From: Micromonospora sp. NBC_01813
GTDB lineage: Bacteria > Actinomycetota > Actinomycetes > Mycobacteriales > Micromonosporaceae
Reading direction: 5' to 3'
Length of the DNA stretch: 64,000 nt
NCBI RefSeq assembly: GCF_035917335.1
Contig: NZ_CP109067.1
Location: forward strand, 1,366,501-1,430,500
Shown: piece by piece, positions 56,420 through 64,000 of the stretch
Position numbering within the stretch: the first letter of the stretch is position 1
Layout of the letters: each line of letters begins with the position of its first letter
Made by a program: the position numbers and the translations under genes
Notes under the pieces: model-generated
Seen by the model: only the letters and a program-made list of their open reading frames with translations
Database searches by the model: none
Told to the model about the DNA's origin: nothing

Positions 56420-58165
56420 GTGCCCGTACGCGAACCAGCCCGCCTGAGCGCGGCCCGGCTGCTCCGGCGGACCCTGCGCCGGCACCTCGGCCGGCTCGGC
56501 GGGGGCATCGCGCTGCTCAGCCTGCACCAGGCGGCCGAGGCCGCCGTCCCACTCGCGATCGGACTCATCGTCGAGCGGGCGGTGGCGACCGGCGACCTGA
56601 CCGCGCTCGCCGTCTCAGTCGCCGGGCTGATCGGCCTGTTCACCGTGCTGACCTTCGCCTGGCGGTTCGGTGCCCGGCTGACCGAGACCGCGATCCACCG
56701 GGAGACCCACCGACTGCGCGTCGAAGTCGCCGACCGGGCGCTCGACCCACGCGGACACCGCACCGGGCTGCGCTCCGGCGAGATGCTCGCCATCGCCGCC
56801 GCCGACGCCGAACGAACCGCACTGATCATCCGGGCCACCGCCGTGGCGGCCGCGGCGGTCGCCGCCCTCACGGTCAGCTCCGTCGTCCTGCTCACCATCG
56901 ACGTGCCACTGGGCCTCGGCGTCCTGCTCGGCGTACCGGCGCTGGTGTTGGCCCTGCAGGCCCTCGCGCCGGTGGTCACCCGGCGCACCGCCGACCAGCA
57001 GGCCGCCGCCGGCACCACCACCGCGCTCGCCACCGACCTGATCAACGGACTGCGGGCGCTACGCGGACTCGGCGCCCAGCACAACGCGGCCCGCCGCTAC
57101 CGTGACTCCAGCCAGCACACCCTCGCAGTGACCCTGCGGGCCACCACCATGGGCGGCGTCTACCAGGGCATCACCGCCGGCGCGAGCGGTCTGTTCCTGG
57201 CCGCCGTCGCGGGGGCCGCCGGCTGGATGGCCATCCAGGGCCGGATCAGCATCGGTGAGTTCATCACGGTGGTCGGACTCGCCCAGTTCGTCGCCGAGCC
57301 GGTGCGCGCCCTCGGCTTCTGCGGCCAACTCGCCGCCGCGGTCTGGGCCTCCGCCGGCCGGGTCGCCCGGGTGCTCGCCGCCGCACCGGCCGTCCTGCCC
57401 GGACAGCGCACCGCCCCCCGCCCCGCCCCGGTACGCCTGGCGCTGGCCGGGGTCAGCTACCGCTCCCTGTCCGACGTCGACCTGCAGGTGCACGCCGGCG
57501 AGTTGATCGGGGTCGTGGCGCACGACCCGCGCGACGCGCAGGCCCTGCTCGACCTGCTGCGCGGCAGCGTGCCCGCCGACGACTACCGGGGAACCGTGTC
57601 CGTCGACGCGGTCGCGGTGTCGGAGCTGACCATCGACGCCCTGCGCGAGCGGGTCCTGGTCGAACCGCACGACACCGCGCTGTTCGAAGGGACGCTGCGC
57701 AGCAACCTGCTGGTGCACGCCGGTGGGGACGCCGACCCGTTGCCGGCCGCGATCTCCGCCGCCTGCGTCGACGACATCGTCGCCCTGCACCCCGCCGGCC
57801 TCGACCACCCGGTGACCGAGCGCGGCGCCAGCCTCTCCGGCGGCCAACGGCAGCGCATCGGACTCGCCCGGGCCCTGATGACCGACCCGCCGATCCTGGT
57901 CCTGCACGATCCGAGCACCGCGGTCGACGCGGCCACCGAGCAGCGGCTGGCGGCCGGCCTGCGCGCCGCCCGGCACAGCCCATCGCGCGGCGGGCGAGTA
58001 GAGCGGGTCGACGCGCCAGCGACGGTGGTCGTGACCAGCAGCCCGGCGTTGCTGACCCAGGCCGACCGGGTGGTCGTCCTCGACGAGGGCCGGGTCACCG
58101 TCACCGGCCGACACCACGACCTGGCCCAGACGGACCAGACCTACCGTGCGGCGGTGCTGCGGTGA
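56420..58165 (+). CDS. ABC transporter subunit A, degenerate Walker A
   Basis: A 581-residue exporter-type half-transporter with six membrane helices (~30-310) and a nucleotide-binding domain. The Walker A site is lost (VAHDPRDAQALL in place of GxxGxGKST). The signature LSGGQRQR is perfect, and Walker B reads ILVLHDPST, with the catalytic Glu replaced. It must pair with the next gene product, which is degenerate in the complementary way. The GTG at 56420 has AGGGGAG five bases upstream; a longer form from 56387 is open. An iron box lies upstream, so siderophore traffic of the IrtA/IrtB kind is likely. The stop overlaps the next start by four bases. Confidence 0.9.
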   Translation: MPVREPARLSAARLLRRTLRRHLGRLGGGIALLSLHQAAEAAVPLAIGLIVERAVATGDLTALAVSVAGLIGLFTVLTFAWRFGARLTETAIHRETHRLRVEVADRALDPRGHRTGLRSGEMLAIAAADAERTALIIRATAVAAAAVAALTVSSVVLLTIDVPLGLGVLLGVPALVLALQALAPVVTRRTADQQAAAGTTTALATDLINGLRALRGLGAQHNAARRYRDSSQHTLAVTLRATTMGGVYQGITAGASGLFLAAVAGAAGWMAIQGRISIGEFITVVGLAQFVAEPVRALGFCGQLAAAVWASAGRVARVLAAAPAVLPGQRTAPRPAPVRLALAGVSYRSLSDVDLQVHAGELIGVVAHDPRDAQALLDLLRGSVPADDYRGTVSVDAVAVSELTIDALRERVLVEPHDTALFEGTLRSNLLVHAGGDADPLPAAISAACVDDIVALHPAGLDHPVTERGASLSGGQRQRIGLARALMTDPPILVLHDPSTAVDAATEQRLAAGLRAARHSPSRGGRVERVDAPATVVVTSSPALLTQADRVVVLDEGRVTVTGRHHDLAQTDQTYRAAVLR

Positions 58166-60006
58166 GCGCGACCGACCCCCGGCCACCGGCCGGGCCAGCC
58201 GAGGAGCAGGGGCCAGCAGGGACGGATCGGCTGCCGACCGCCACCGGACGGCGGACCTGGGCGGCCCTCGGCGCCGAACTGCGCCAGGTGCCGCTGCTCA
58301 GCGGCACTGCCCTGCTGACGGTGCTCGCGGCCAGCGCCAGTGGACTGGTCGCCCCGTGGATGCTCGGCGTGATGGTCGACGACATCCGCGCCGGGACCGA
58401 CACCGACCGGCTGGTCCGGGCAGTGGTCGCGATGGTGCTGGCCGCCACGGTCGGCGCGGTACTGACCGGCGTCGGCGCCACGTTCGTCGCCCGCACCGGC
58501 GAGACCGTCCTGGCCCGGCTACGTGAGCGGGTGCTCGACCGCGCGCTGCACCTGCCCGGTGGAACCCTGGACCGGGTCGGCACCGGGGACCTGCTCGCCC
58601 GGGTCGGCGACGACGTGTCCGTGGTGACCCGGGTGATCACCGACACCGCGCCGGTGCTGGTCTCCGCGCTGCTCACGGTGGCCCTGACCGTCGCCGGTCT
58701 GTTCGCCCTCGACTGGCGCCTCGGCCTGGCCGGCCTGACCGCCCTGCCGATGTACCTGCTCGCCCTGCGCTGGTACCTGCCCAGGTCGGGTCCCTACTAC
58801 GCCCGGGAACGGGTGGTCACCGGCGAACGGTCGCAGGCGATGATCGGAGCGCTGCGGGGGGTGGCCACCGTCCGCGCGTACCGGCTGGAGGCCGTGCACA
58901 CCGCGGCGATCGAGCACCGTTCGGCGGCGGCCCGTGACCTGTCGATCGGCGTGCTGCGGATGTTCACCCGCTTCGGGTCGCGACTCAACCGGGCCGAATG
59001 CGTCGGACTGACCGCCGTGCTCGTCGTCGGGTTCCTGCTGGTCCGGGCCGACCTGGTGACCGTCGGCGCGACGACCGCGGCGGCACTGTACTTCCACCGG
59101 TTGTTCAATCCGCTCGGCGCGCTGGTGGCCGAGTTCGACCAGGTGCAGCAGGCCGGGGCCAGCCTGGCCCGGCTGGTCGGCGTGGCCGACCTGCCGGCGG
59201 CACCCGCCGTGACCGGGCACACCGTCCCGGCCGACACGTCGATCGAGATCGACGGCGTCGGGCACCGCTACGACGGCGGACCGCTGATCCTGCAGGACGT
59301 GACGTTGCGGATCGAGCCGGGGGAGCGGGTGGCGTTGGTCGGGGCCAGCGGCGCCGGCAAGAGCACCCTGGCCGCGGTGGTCGCCGGCCAACTCCAGTCG
59401 ACGGTGGGCACCGTGCGGTTCGGCGGGGTGGCGCTAGCCGGTCCGGACACGGCCGGTGCCGCCGGGCTCGCCGGCCGGATCGCGCTGATCAGCCAGGACG
59501 TGCACGTGTTCGCCGGACCGTTGACCGAGGACCTGCGGATGGCCCGCGCCGATGCCTCCGACGAGGAGCTCACCGCCGCGCTCGACACGGTCGGCGCCTC
59601 GGCGTGGGTGCGGGCCCTGCCGGAGGGTATCGACAGCGTGGTCGGGGAGGGCGGCCATCAGCCGACCGCCGCCCAGGCCCAGCAGCTCGCCCTCGCCCGG
59701 CTCGTGCTCGCCGACCCCGACGTGGCGATCCTCGACGAGGCGACCGCCGAAGCGGGCAGCGCGGGTGCCCGGGAGCTGGAACGGGCCGCGCTCGCCGCCA
59801 CCGCCGGCCGTACCAGCCTGATCGTCGCGCATCGGCTGACCCAGGCCCGGCAGGCCGACCGGATCGTGGTGCTCGACGCCGGCCGGATCGAGGCGGTCGG
59901 CACCCACGACGAGCTCGTCGCCGCCGACGGGACGTACCGGCGACTATGGGACAGCTGGACCGGCGCCGCCGCAGGGTCGGTTGACCTGACTGGACATTTT
60001 GTTTAA
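58162..60006 (+). CDS. ABC transporter subunit B, degenerate signature motif
   Basis: A 614-residue exporter-type half-transporter with six membrane helices (~45-330). The nucleotide-binding domain has an intact Walker A GASGAGKST (bases 59341-59367) and Walker B VAILDEATAE with the catalytic Glu. The LSGGQ signature is replaced by a stretch reading HQPTAAQAQQLALAR. Combined with subunit A, this gives one complete ATP site (Walker A/B from B, signature from A) and one fully degenerate site, the asymmetric plan of heterodimeric exporters. The GTG start overlaps the subunit A stop (GTGA). Probably controlled by the iron box upstream of subunit A. Confidence 0.91.
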   Translation: MSATDPRPPAGPAEEQGPAGTDRLPTATGRRTWAALGAELRQVPLLSGTALLTVLAASASGLVAPWMLGVMVDDIRAGTDTDRLVRAVVAMVLAATVGAVLTGVGATFVARTGETVLARLRERVLDRALHLPGGTLDRVGTGDLLARVGDDVSVVTRVITDTAPVLVSALLTVALTVAGLFALDWRLGLAGLTALPMYLLALRWYLPRSGPYYARERVVTGERSQAMIGALRGVATVRAYRLEAVHTAAIEHRSAAARDLSIGVLRMFTRFGSRLNRAECVGLTAVLVVGFLLVRADLVTVGATTAAALYFHRLFNPLGALVAEFDQVQQAGASLARLVGVADLPAAPAVTGHTVPADTSIEIDGVGHRYDGGPLILQDVTLRIEPGERVALVGASGAGKSTLAAVVAGQLQSTVGTVRFGGVALAGPDTAGAAGLAGRIALISQDVHVFAGPLTEDLRMARADASDEELTAALDTVGASAWVRALPEGIDSVVGEGGHQPTAAQAQQLALARLVLADPDVAILDEATAEAGSAGARELERAALAATAGRTSLIVAHRLTQARQADRIVVLDAGRIEAVGTHDELVAADGTYRRLWDSWTGAAAGSVDLTGHFV

Positions 60007-60008
60007 TG
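59981..60008 (+). promoter_or_regulatory. Candidate promoter for cellulase gene
   Basis: TTGACC at 59981 and TTTAAT at 60002, 15 bases apart, lie in an AT-rich patch at the end of subunit B, about 45 bases before the cellulase start. No CebR-type palindrome was seen nearby. Confidence 0.35.
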
Positions 60009-60051
60009 TCGCACGTCGATATGTTGTGCCCGTCCGTCGAGGGAGAACGTC

Positions 60052-61488
60052 GTGCGTCGTTGGAGAATCGCCCTGGTCGCGGGAGGAATCGCCGCCACAC
60101 TCGTCGGTGCGGTGGCGCTGCTGGCTCCGTCGGCCGCCGCGGCGACCGCCGCCTTCGTGAAGGTCAACGACTGGGGTAGCGGCTACGAGGGCCGGTTCAC
60201 CGTCACCAACGACACGTCCGCCACGATCACCTCCTGGCAGGTCGGGTTCGACCTGCCGACCGGCAGCCGGATCAGCTCCTCGTGGAACGCCCGGTCGACC
60301 TCGACCGGTAACCGGTACACCTTCGACAACGCGAGCTGGAACGGCACCCTCGGCGCCGGCGCGAGCACCACGTTCGGGTTCATCGTCAACGGCGGTGGCA
60401 CGCCGACGAACTGCACGGTCAACGGATCCGGCTGTGCCGGCGGGCCGAACCCGACGACCGCACCGCCCACCACCGCACCCCCGACTACCGCACCCCCGAC
60501 TACCGCACCCCCGACCACCGCACCCCCGACCACCGCACCTCCGCCGGGGACCACCCCGGTGGCGATCAACGGCCAGTTGCGGGTCTGCGGCGTCAACCTG
60601 TGCAACCAGCACGGCCACCCGATCCAGTTGCGCGGCATGAGCACCCACGGCCTGCAGTGGTACGCCCAGTGCGTCAACGACGCCTCGCTGGACGCCCTGG
60701 CCACCGACTGGCGCGCGGACGTGCTGCGCATCTCGATGTACATCCAGGAGGACGGCTACGAGACCGACCCGCGCGGGTTCACCGACCGGGTGCACGACCT
60801 GATCGAGAAGGCGTCCGCCCGGGGCATGTACGCGATCGTCGACTGGCACATGCTCACCCCGGGTGACCCCAACTACAACCTGGACCGGGCCCGCACCTTC
60901 TTCCGGGAGATCGCCCAGCGGCACGCGGCCAAGCCGAACGTGCTCTACGAGATCGCCAACGAGCCCAACGGTGTCAGCTGGCAGACCATCAAGGGCTACG
61001 CCGAGCAGGTGATCCCGGTGATCCGGTCCGCCGATCCGGACGGCATCGTGTTGGTCGGCACCCGCGCCTGGTCGTCGCTGGGCGTGTCGGAGGGCGGCAA
61101 CGAGGCCGAAGTGATCAACAACCCGGTGAACGCGGCCAACGTCATGTACACCTTCCACTTCTACGCCGGATCGCACCACGAGTCGTACCGGTCGGCGTTG
61201 TCGCGGGCGGCCGACCGGCTGCCGATGTTCGTCACCGAGTTCGGCACCCAGACGTACACCGGGGATGGCGCGAACGACCTGGCCAGCGCCGATCAGTGGC
61301 TCGATCTGCTGGCCGCGCGGAAGATCAGCTGGGTCAACTGGAACTTCTCCGACGACTTCCGCTCCGGGGCGGTCTTCCGCTCCGGCGTGTGCGGCAGCGG
61401 CCCGTACGCGGGCACCGCGCCGCTCAAGGAAGCCGGGGTGTGGGCCCGGGACCGGATCCGCAGCGCGGACGACTTCCCGACCCACTGA
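60052..61488 (+). CDS. Secreted endoglucanase, CBM2 plus GH5
   Basis: A 478-residue extracellular cellulase. The signal peptide covers ~1-31. A CBM2 cellulose-binding module (~32-130) contains WGSGYEGRFTVTN, ITSWQVGF, SSSWNA and a final NCTVNGSGC; the usual N-terminal cysteine is missing. A Pro-Thr linker is followed by a GH5 catalytic domain (~165-478) with the acid/base E304 in ANEPNG and the nucleophile E396 in VTEFGTQ, both present. It hydrolyses beta-1,4-glucan. The GTG start has GAGGGAG seven bases upstream. A strong hairpin follows, so it forms a single-gene unit or the last gene after the ABC pair. Confidence 0.95.
   Translation: MRRWRIALVAGGIAATLVGAVALLAPSAAAATAAFVKVNDWGSGYEGRFTVTNDTSATITSWQVGFDLPTGSRISSSWNARSTSTGNRYTFDNASWNGTLGAGASTTFGFIVNGGGTPTNCTVNGSGCAGGPNPTTAPPTTAPPTTAPPTTAPPTTAPPTTAPPPGTTPVAINGQLRVCGVNLCNQHGHPIQLRGMSTHGLQWYAQCVNDASLDALATDWRADVLRISMYIQEDGYETDPRGFTDRVHDLIEKASARGMYAIVDWHMLTPGDPNYNLDRARTFFREIAQRHAAKPNVLYEIANEPNGVSWQTIKGYAEQVIPVIRSADPDGIVLVGTRAWSSLGVSEGGNEAEVINNPVNAANVMYTFHFYAGSHHESYRSALSRAADRLPMFVTEFGTQTYTGDGANDLASADQWLDLLAARKISWVNWNFSDDFRSGAVFRSGVCGSGPYAGTAPLKEAGVWARDRIRSADDFPTH
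60451..60540 (+). repeat. Six 15-bp repeats coding the Pro-Thr linker
   Basis: Six in-frame copies of a unit close to CCGACTACCGCACCC encode P-T-T-A-P between the CBM2 and GH5 domains. Typical flexible linker, open to length change by slippage. Confidence 0.88.
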
Positions 61489-61502
61489 CCGGGTCGCTCG
61501 CC

Positions 61503-61546
61503 CGAACGGGCCGGCGGACCGAGCATTCGGTCCGCCGGCCCGTTCG
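61503..61546 (+). terminator. Strong hairpin after cellulase gene
   Basis: A perfect 20-base-pair stem (61503-61522 with 61527-61546) and a GCAT loop, 14 bases after the stop codon. Confidence 0.92.
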
Positions 61547-61575
61547 CGTGGTCTGCCAACGGGTACAGTGGACCG

Positions 61576-62868
61576 ATGGCGGAACCCGCACCCGGGCTGC
61601 GACGGTGGTGGTCGTCCTGGTTGCGGCCCACCTGCGTCGTCGGGTCGGCGGCGCTGCTGGTCGCGGCCTGCCTGCCGGGCGACAGCGGCGATCCGCCGGG
61701 CAGCCCGACCACGGCGCCGAGATCCGTGCCTTGGCAGCCGGTGCCACTGCCGGGCGACACCGACGACCGGCGCGCCCTCATTCGCGACCTCACCTGGTGC
61801 GCCGGAGACTGGTACGCGGTGGGCGCGGACGTCACCGTGGACGGCGTGACCAGCCCCGCCGTGTGGCACAGCACCGACGGCTCCCGGTGGCGGCGGCTCG
61901 CCGCCACCGGGCACACCCACTACGGCAGGCTCAACATCCTGACCGCGGCTGCCTGCCGCGACGGGCGGTTGGCCGCGATCGGCTCGATGAGCGGTGGTGC
62001 GCACGGCAACCCACGGACCAGCAGCTGGCAGCAGCGCCCGGACGGTACGGTCGTCGAAGTGTCCGCCGGCTTCGAGCTGTTCGGCGGACCGGCCGCGGTC
62101 AACGTGGGCCGGATCGCAGCCGGCCCACAAGGCTGGTTGATCGTCGGCAACCGCATCGGTGGCGCCGCTGTCTGGCTGTCCGCCGAGGCAGACCGGTTCG
62201 ACATCGTCGAGGATGAACCCGGCCTGGCATCCGACGACGAAGGCCGGACCTGGGCGCACGACGCGGTCGCCGACGCCGGTGGCTGGCTGGTGGCCGGCGC
62301 GATCGGCCGTCCGGGCCGAACAGACCGGGATCCGATGCTGTGGCGGTCGGTGGACGGCCGCCACTGGCGGCGGCTGCCGGTGGCGGGCGGGCCGGCGAAC
62401 GAGGAACTGCACCGGTTGGCGATGGCCGGTGACACTGCGGTCGCCGCCGGACAACGTGGCGAGGTCTTCGGTGCCTGGCGTGGCGGCGACGACGGGTGGC
62501 GGCAGACCGGGACCTTCGGCAGTACGGACGGCACCGGCGTGCCGATGGTCCGTTCCCTTGTCGCGGACGGCGACCGGATCGTCGCCGTCACCACCACCGG
62601 TGCCACCTGGCGGCTCTGGTATTCGACCGACGGCAGCCGGTCGTGGCATGAGCTGACCGCACCGACGGCGATGCCGGCCAGCGCCGACCAGGTCGCGGTC
62701 GTCGCCGCTGGCGGCGGGCAACTGCTGATCCTGGTCGACGACGCCAGCTCGGTCCGGGCCTGGCGATGGTGGCTCGATCAGCCACGGTCGATGTCACCCG
62801 GGAGGCCGCACGCATCGACGCGACGATCCGTCCGCCGGACTACCGCACCGGCCCGCGGTGGCGCATGA
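61576..62868 (+). CDS. Lipoprotein with beta-propeller-like repeats
   Basis: A 430-residue exported protein with an N-terminal signal helix ending in the lipobox LVAAC (C32), so it is probably anchored to the membrane by a lipid. The mature part shows repeated WHSTDGSRWRRL, WRSVDGRHWRRL and WYSTDGSRSWHEL units, each a beta blade with an Asp/Trp motif like BNR/sialidase-type repeats, suggesting a propeller. No catalytic residues were recognised. The last ~25 residues are basic and look non-structural. It starts after the cellulase terminator and ends 49 bases before the metallophosphoesterase start. Confidence 0.75.
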   Translation: MAEPAPGLRRWWSSWLRPTCVVGSAALLVAACLPGDSGDPPGSPTTAPRSVPWQPVPLPGDTDDRRALIRDLTWCAGDWYAVGADVTVDGVTSPAVWHSTDGSRWRRLAATGHTHYGRLNILTAAACRDGRLAAIGSMSGGAHGNPRTSSWQQRPDGTVVEVSAGFELFGGPAAVNVGRIAAGPQGWLIVGNRIGGAAVWLSAEADRFDIVEDEPGLASDDEGRTWAHDAVADAGGWLVAGAIGRPGRTDRDPMLWRSVDGRHWRRLPVAGGPANEELHRLAMAGDTAVAAGQRGEVFGAWRGGDDGWRQTGTFGSTDGTGVPMVRSLVADGDRIVAVTTTGATWRLWYSTDGSRSWHELTAPTAMPASADQVAVVAAGGGQLLILVDDASSVRAWRWWLDQPRSMSPGRPHASTRRSVRRTTAPARGGA

Positions 62869-62917
62869 TCGGATAGAACAGGATCGGGGACGAGGCGGGG
62901 ACGGGGAGCGTGCGGCG

Positions 62918-63796
62918 GTGACGGCACAGCCGGGGACATCTGACCTGACGGCGGCGGGACCGTCGTTGTGGGCCATCAGCGACCTGCACATCTCCTACCC
63001 GGAGAACCGCCAGATCGTGGCGGACCTGGCGGCACCCTCCCCGGACGACTGGCTGATCGTGGCCGGCGACGTCGCCGAGACGGTCGCGAGCGTCGAATGG
63101 GCGCTGGGCACGCTGCGGCAGCGGTTCGCGCAGGTGATCTGGTCACCCGGCAACCACGAACTGTGGACGACCCCGCACGATCCGGTGCGGCTACGCGGCG
63201 TGGCGCGCTACACCCACCTGGTCGAGATGTGCCGGTCACTCGGGGTGCACACCCCGGAGGACCCCTTCCTGGTCTGGCCGGGTGCCGGCGGCCCCGCCAC
63301 GGTCGCACCGCTGTTCACCCTCTACGACTACAGCTTCCTGCCGCCGGGCACCAGCGACAAGACCGAGGGACTGGCGTACGCGTACCGCACCGGGATCGTC
63401 TGTACCGACGAGACGATGCTGCATCCCGACCCGTTCCCGAGCCGGGAGCAGTGGTGCTGGCAGCGGTTGGCCTACACCGAACAGCGGCTCACCGAGGTGG
63501 ATCCACGGTGGCCGACCATCCTGGCCAACCACTATCCGCTGGTCCGGGATCCGATGAACGTGCTGCGCTACCCGGAGTTCGCGATGTGGTGCGGCACCGA
63601 CCGCACCGCCGACTGGCATGTGCGGTTCCGGGCGGCGGCGATGGTCTACGGCCACCTGCACATCCCGCGTACCACCCACTACGACGGGGTGCGGTTCGAA
63701 GAGGTGTCGGTCGGCTACCCCCGGGAATGGCGGCACCGATCCGTACCGCCGGGTCAGTTACGTCGGATCCTGCCGGCACCGGTCGATCCGAGCTGA
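62918..63796 (+). CDS. Calcineurin-type metallophosphoesterase
   Basis: A 292-residue cytosolic phosphoesterase with the dinuclear metal motifs in order: SDLHIS, VAGDVAE, SPGNHE, ANHYP and YGHLH. The substrate is not evident. In actinomycetes this subfamily often sits beside a phosphopantetheinyl transferase gene, but none is within the window. The GTG at 62918 has GGGGAG nine bases upstream; an ATG at 62858 would overlap the lipoprotein gene and add 20 polar residues. Its end overlaps the convergent MeaB-like gene by 39 bases. Confidence 0.92.
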   Translation: MTAQPGTSDLTAAGPSLWAISDLHISYPENRQIVADLAAPSPDDWLIVAGDVAETVASVEWALGTLRQRFAQVIWSPGNHELWTTPHDPVRLRGVARYTHLVEMCRSLGVHTPEDPFLVWPGAGGPATVAPLFTLYDYSFLPPGTSDKTEGLAYAYRTGIVCTDETMLHPDPFPSREQWCWQRLAYTEQRLTEVDPRWPTILANHYPLVRDPMNVLRYPEFAMWCGTDRTADWHVRFRAAAMVYGHLHIPRTTHYDGVRFEEVSVGYPREWRHRSVPPGQLRRILPAPVDPS

Positions 63797-64000
63797 GCCG
63801 TCAAGACCGCCGGCGGTGAAGGCGGCCAGCAACTGCGCGGCCGCCTGGGCGGGCGTGGTGTCGCCGGCGAGCACCCGGGCCTCGACCTGCGGCGCCAGCG
63901 CGGCGACCCCCGGATGGCCGCGTAGCTGATCGAACAGGCCGTCGCGGACCATCGCCCAGACCCAGCGCAACTGCTGCTGCCGCCGGTGCCGGTCGAGCTC
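63758..64000 (-). CDS. MeaB/ArgK-like GTPase, C-terminal fragment
   Basis: The frame is open to the window edge, so the rest of the gene lies beyond it. The visible ~80 residues (VWAMVRDGLFDQLRGHP, ARVLAGDTTPAQAAAQLLAA) match the C-terminal dimerisation arm of MeaB-type G3E GTPases, which protect methylmalonyl-CoA mutase and load its cobalamin. The GTPase motifs are outside the window, so the call rests on this tail alone. Confidence 0.7.
   Translation of the reverse strand, partial: ELDRHRRQQQLRWVWAMVRDGLFDQLRGHPGVAALAPQVEARVLAGDTTPAQAAAQLLAAFTAGGLDGSARIDRCRQDPT

Noticed and set aside
56420-60006. Part of a siderophore or antibiotic biosynthetic cluster
   Set aside because: No NRPS, PKS or NIS synthetase genes are in the window; only the iron box supports a siderophore link.
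59944-62721. 925-codon minus-strand ORF
   Set aside because: It spans the cellulase gene, its terminator hairpin and the lipoprotein gene; shadow frame.

Overview
The window is a stretch of a high-GC actinobacterial chromosome. The content points to Micromonosporaceae (Micromonospora, Salinispora or Plantactinospora type). Supporting signs are very strong third-position GC, many GTG starts, XRE/DUF5753 plus DUF397 gene pairs, an ESX-type secretion locus with EccB/EccC/EccD, a MeaB-type GTPase, and a CBM2-GH5 cellulase. The genus is an inference. No tRNA, rRNA, IS element, prophage or CRISPR array was recognised, and no stretch longer than about 300 bases lacks a gene or gene remnant.

Layout. 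(1) 1-2212: purine catabolism, a 5'-truncated allantoinase followed by allantoicase. (2) 2226-5133: a two-gene minus-strand unit with a GT-C-like membrane protein and a polyprenyl-phosphate-type GT2 glycosyltransferase. (3) 5370 to about 38155: a large type VII (ESX) secretion locus. It holds three substrate-like genes, eccD-eccB, a fused eccC, a beta-helix/double-AAA ATPase that may fill the EccA role, a WXG100 gene, a YbaB-like gene, and a 3541-residue giant substrate. A large protein of unknown function, an ECF sigma factor, and a divergent pair sharing a LysM-like module complete it. One member of that pair is a mycosin-like protein that has lost its catalytic residues. (4) 38176-43444: a secreted transglycosylase-like/ricin-lectin protein and a large active subtilase. 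(5) 43651-52032: an accessory zone with three paralogous secreted proteins carrying a CxC motif, a DUF559-type pseudogene, PepSY and DUF5134 membrane proteins, an XRE/DUF397 pair with a remnant of a second copy, and small hypotheticals.

(6) 52010-56181: a tight four-gene minus-strand operon. It encodes an NrtR-like Nudix regulator, a J-domain/pseudokinase fusion, a vWA protein and a divergent adenylosuccinate-synthetase-like enzyme. Upstream lie four tandem copies of a 16-bp repeat. This is my best candidate for an undescribed system. (7) 56344-60006: an iron box followed by an asymmetric heterodimeric ABC exporter-type pair. (8) 60052-64000: GH5 cellulase, a lipoprotein, a metallophosphoesterase and the end of a MeaB-like gene.

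How they work together (inference). EccB, EccC and EccD would form the membrane machine, energised by the first EccC ATPase domain, and export the WXG-type and giant proteins. The Nudix operon looks like a nucleotide-sensing regulator controlling a nucleotide-modifying enzyme together with vWA and chaperone-like partners. The ABC pair is probably controlled by iron through an IdeR/DmdR-type repressor.
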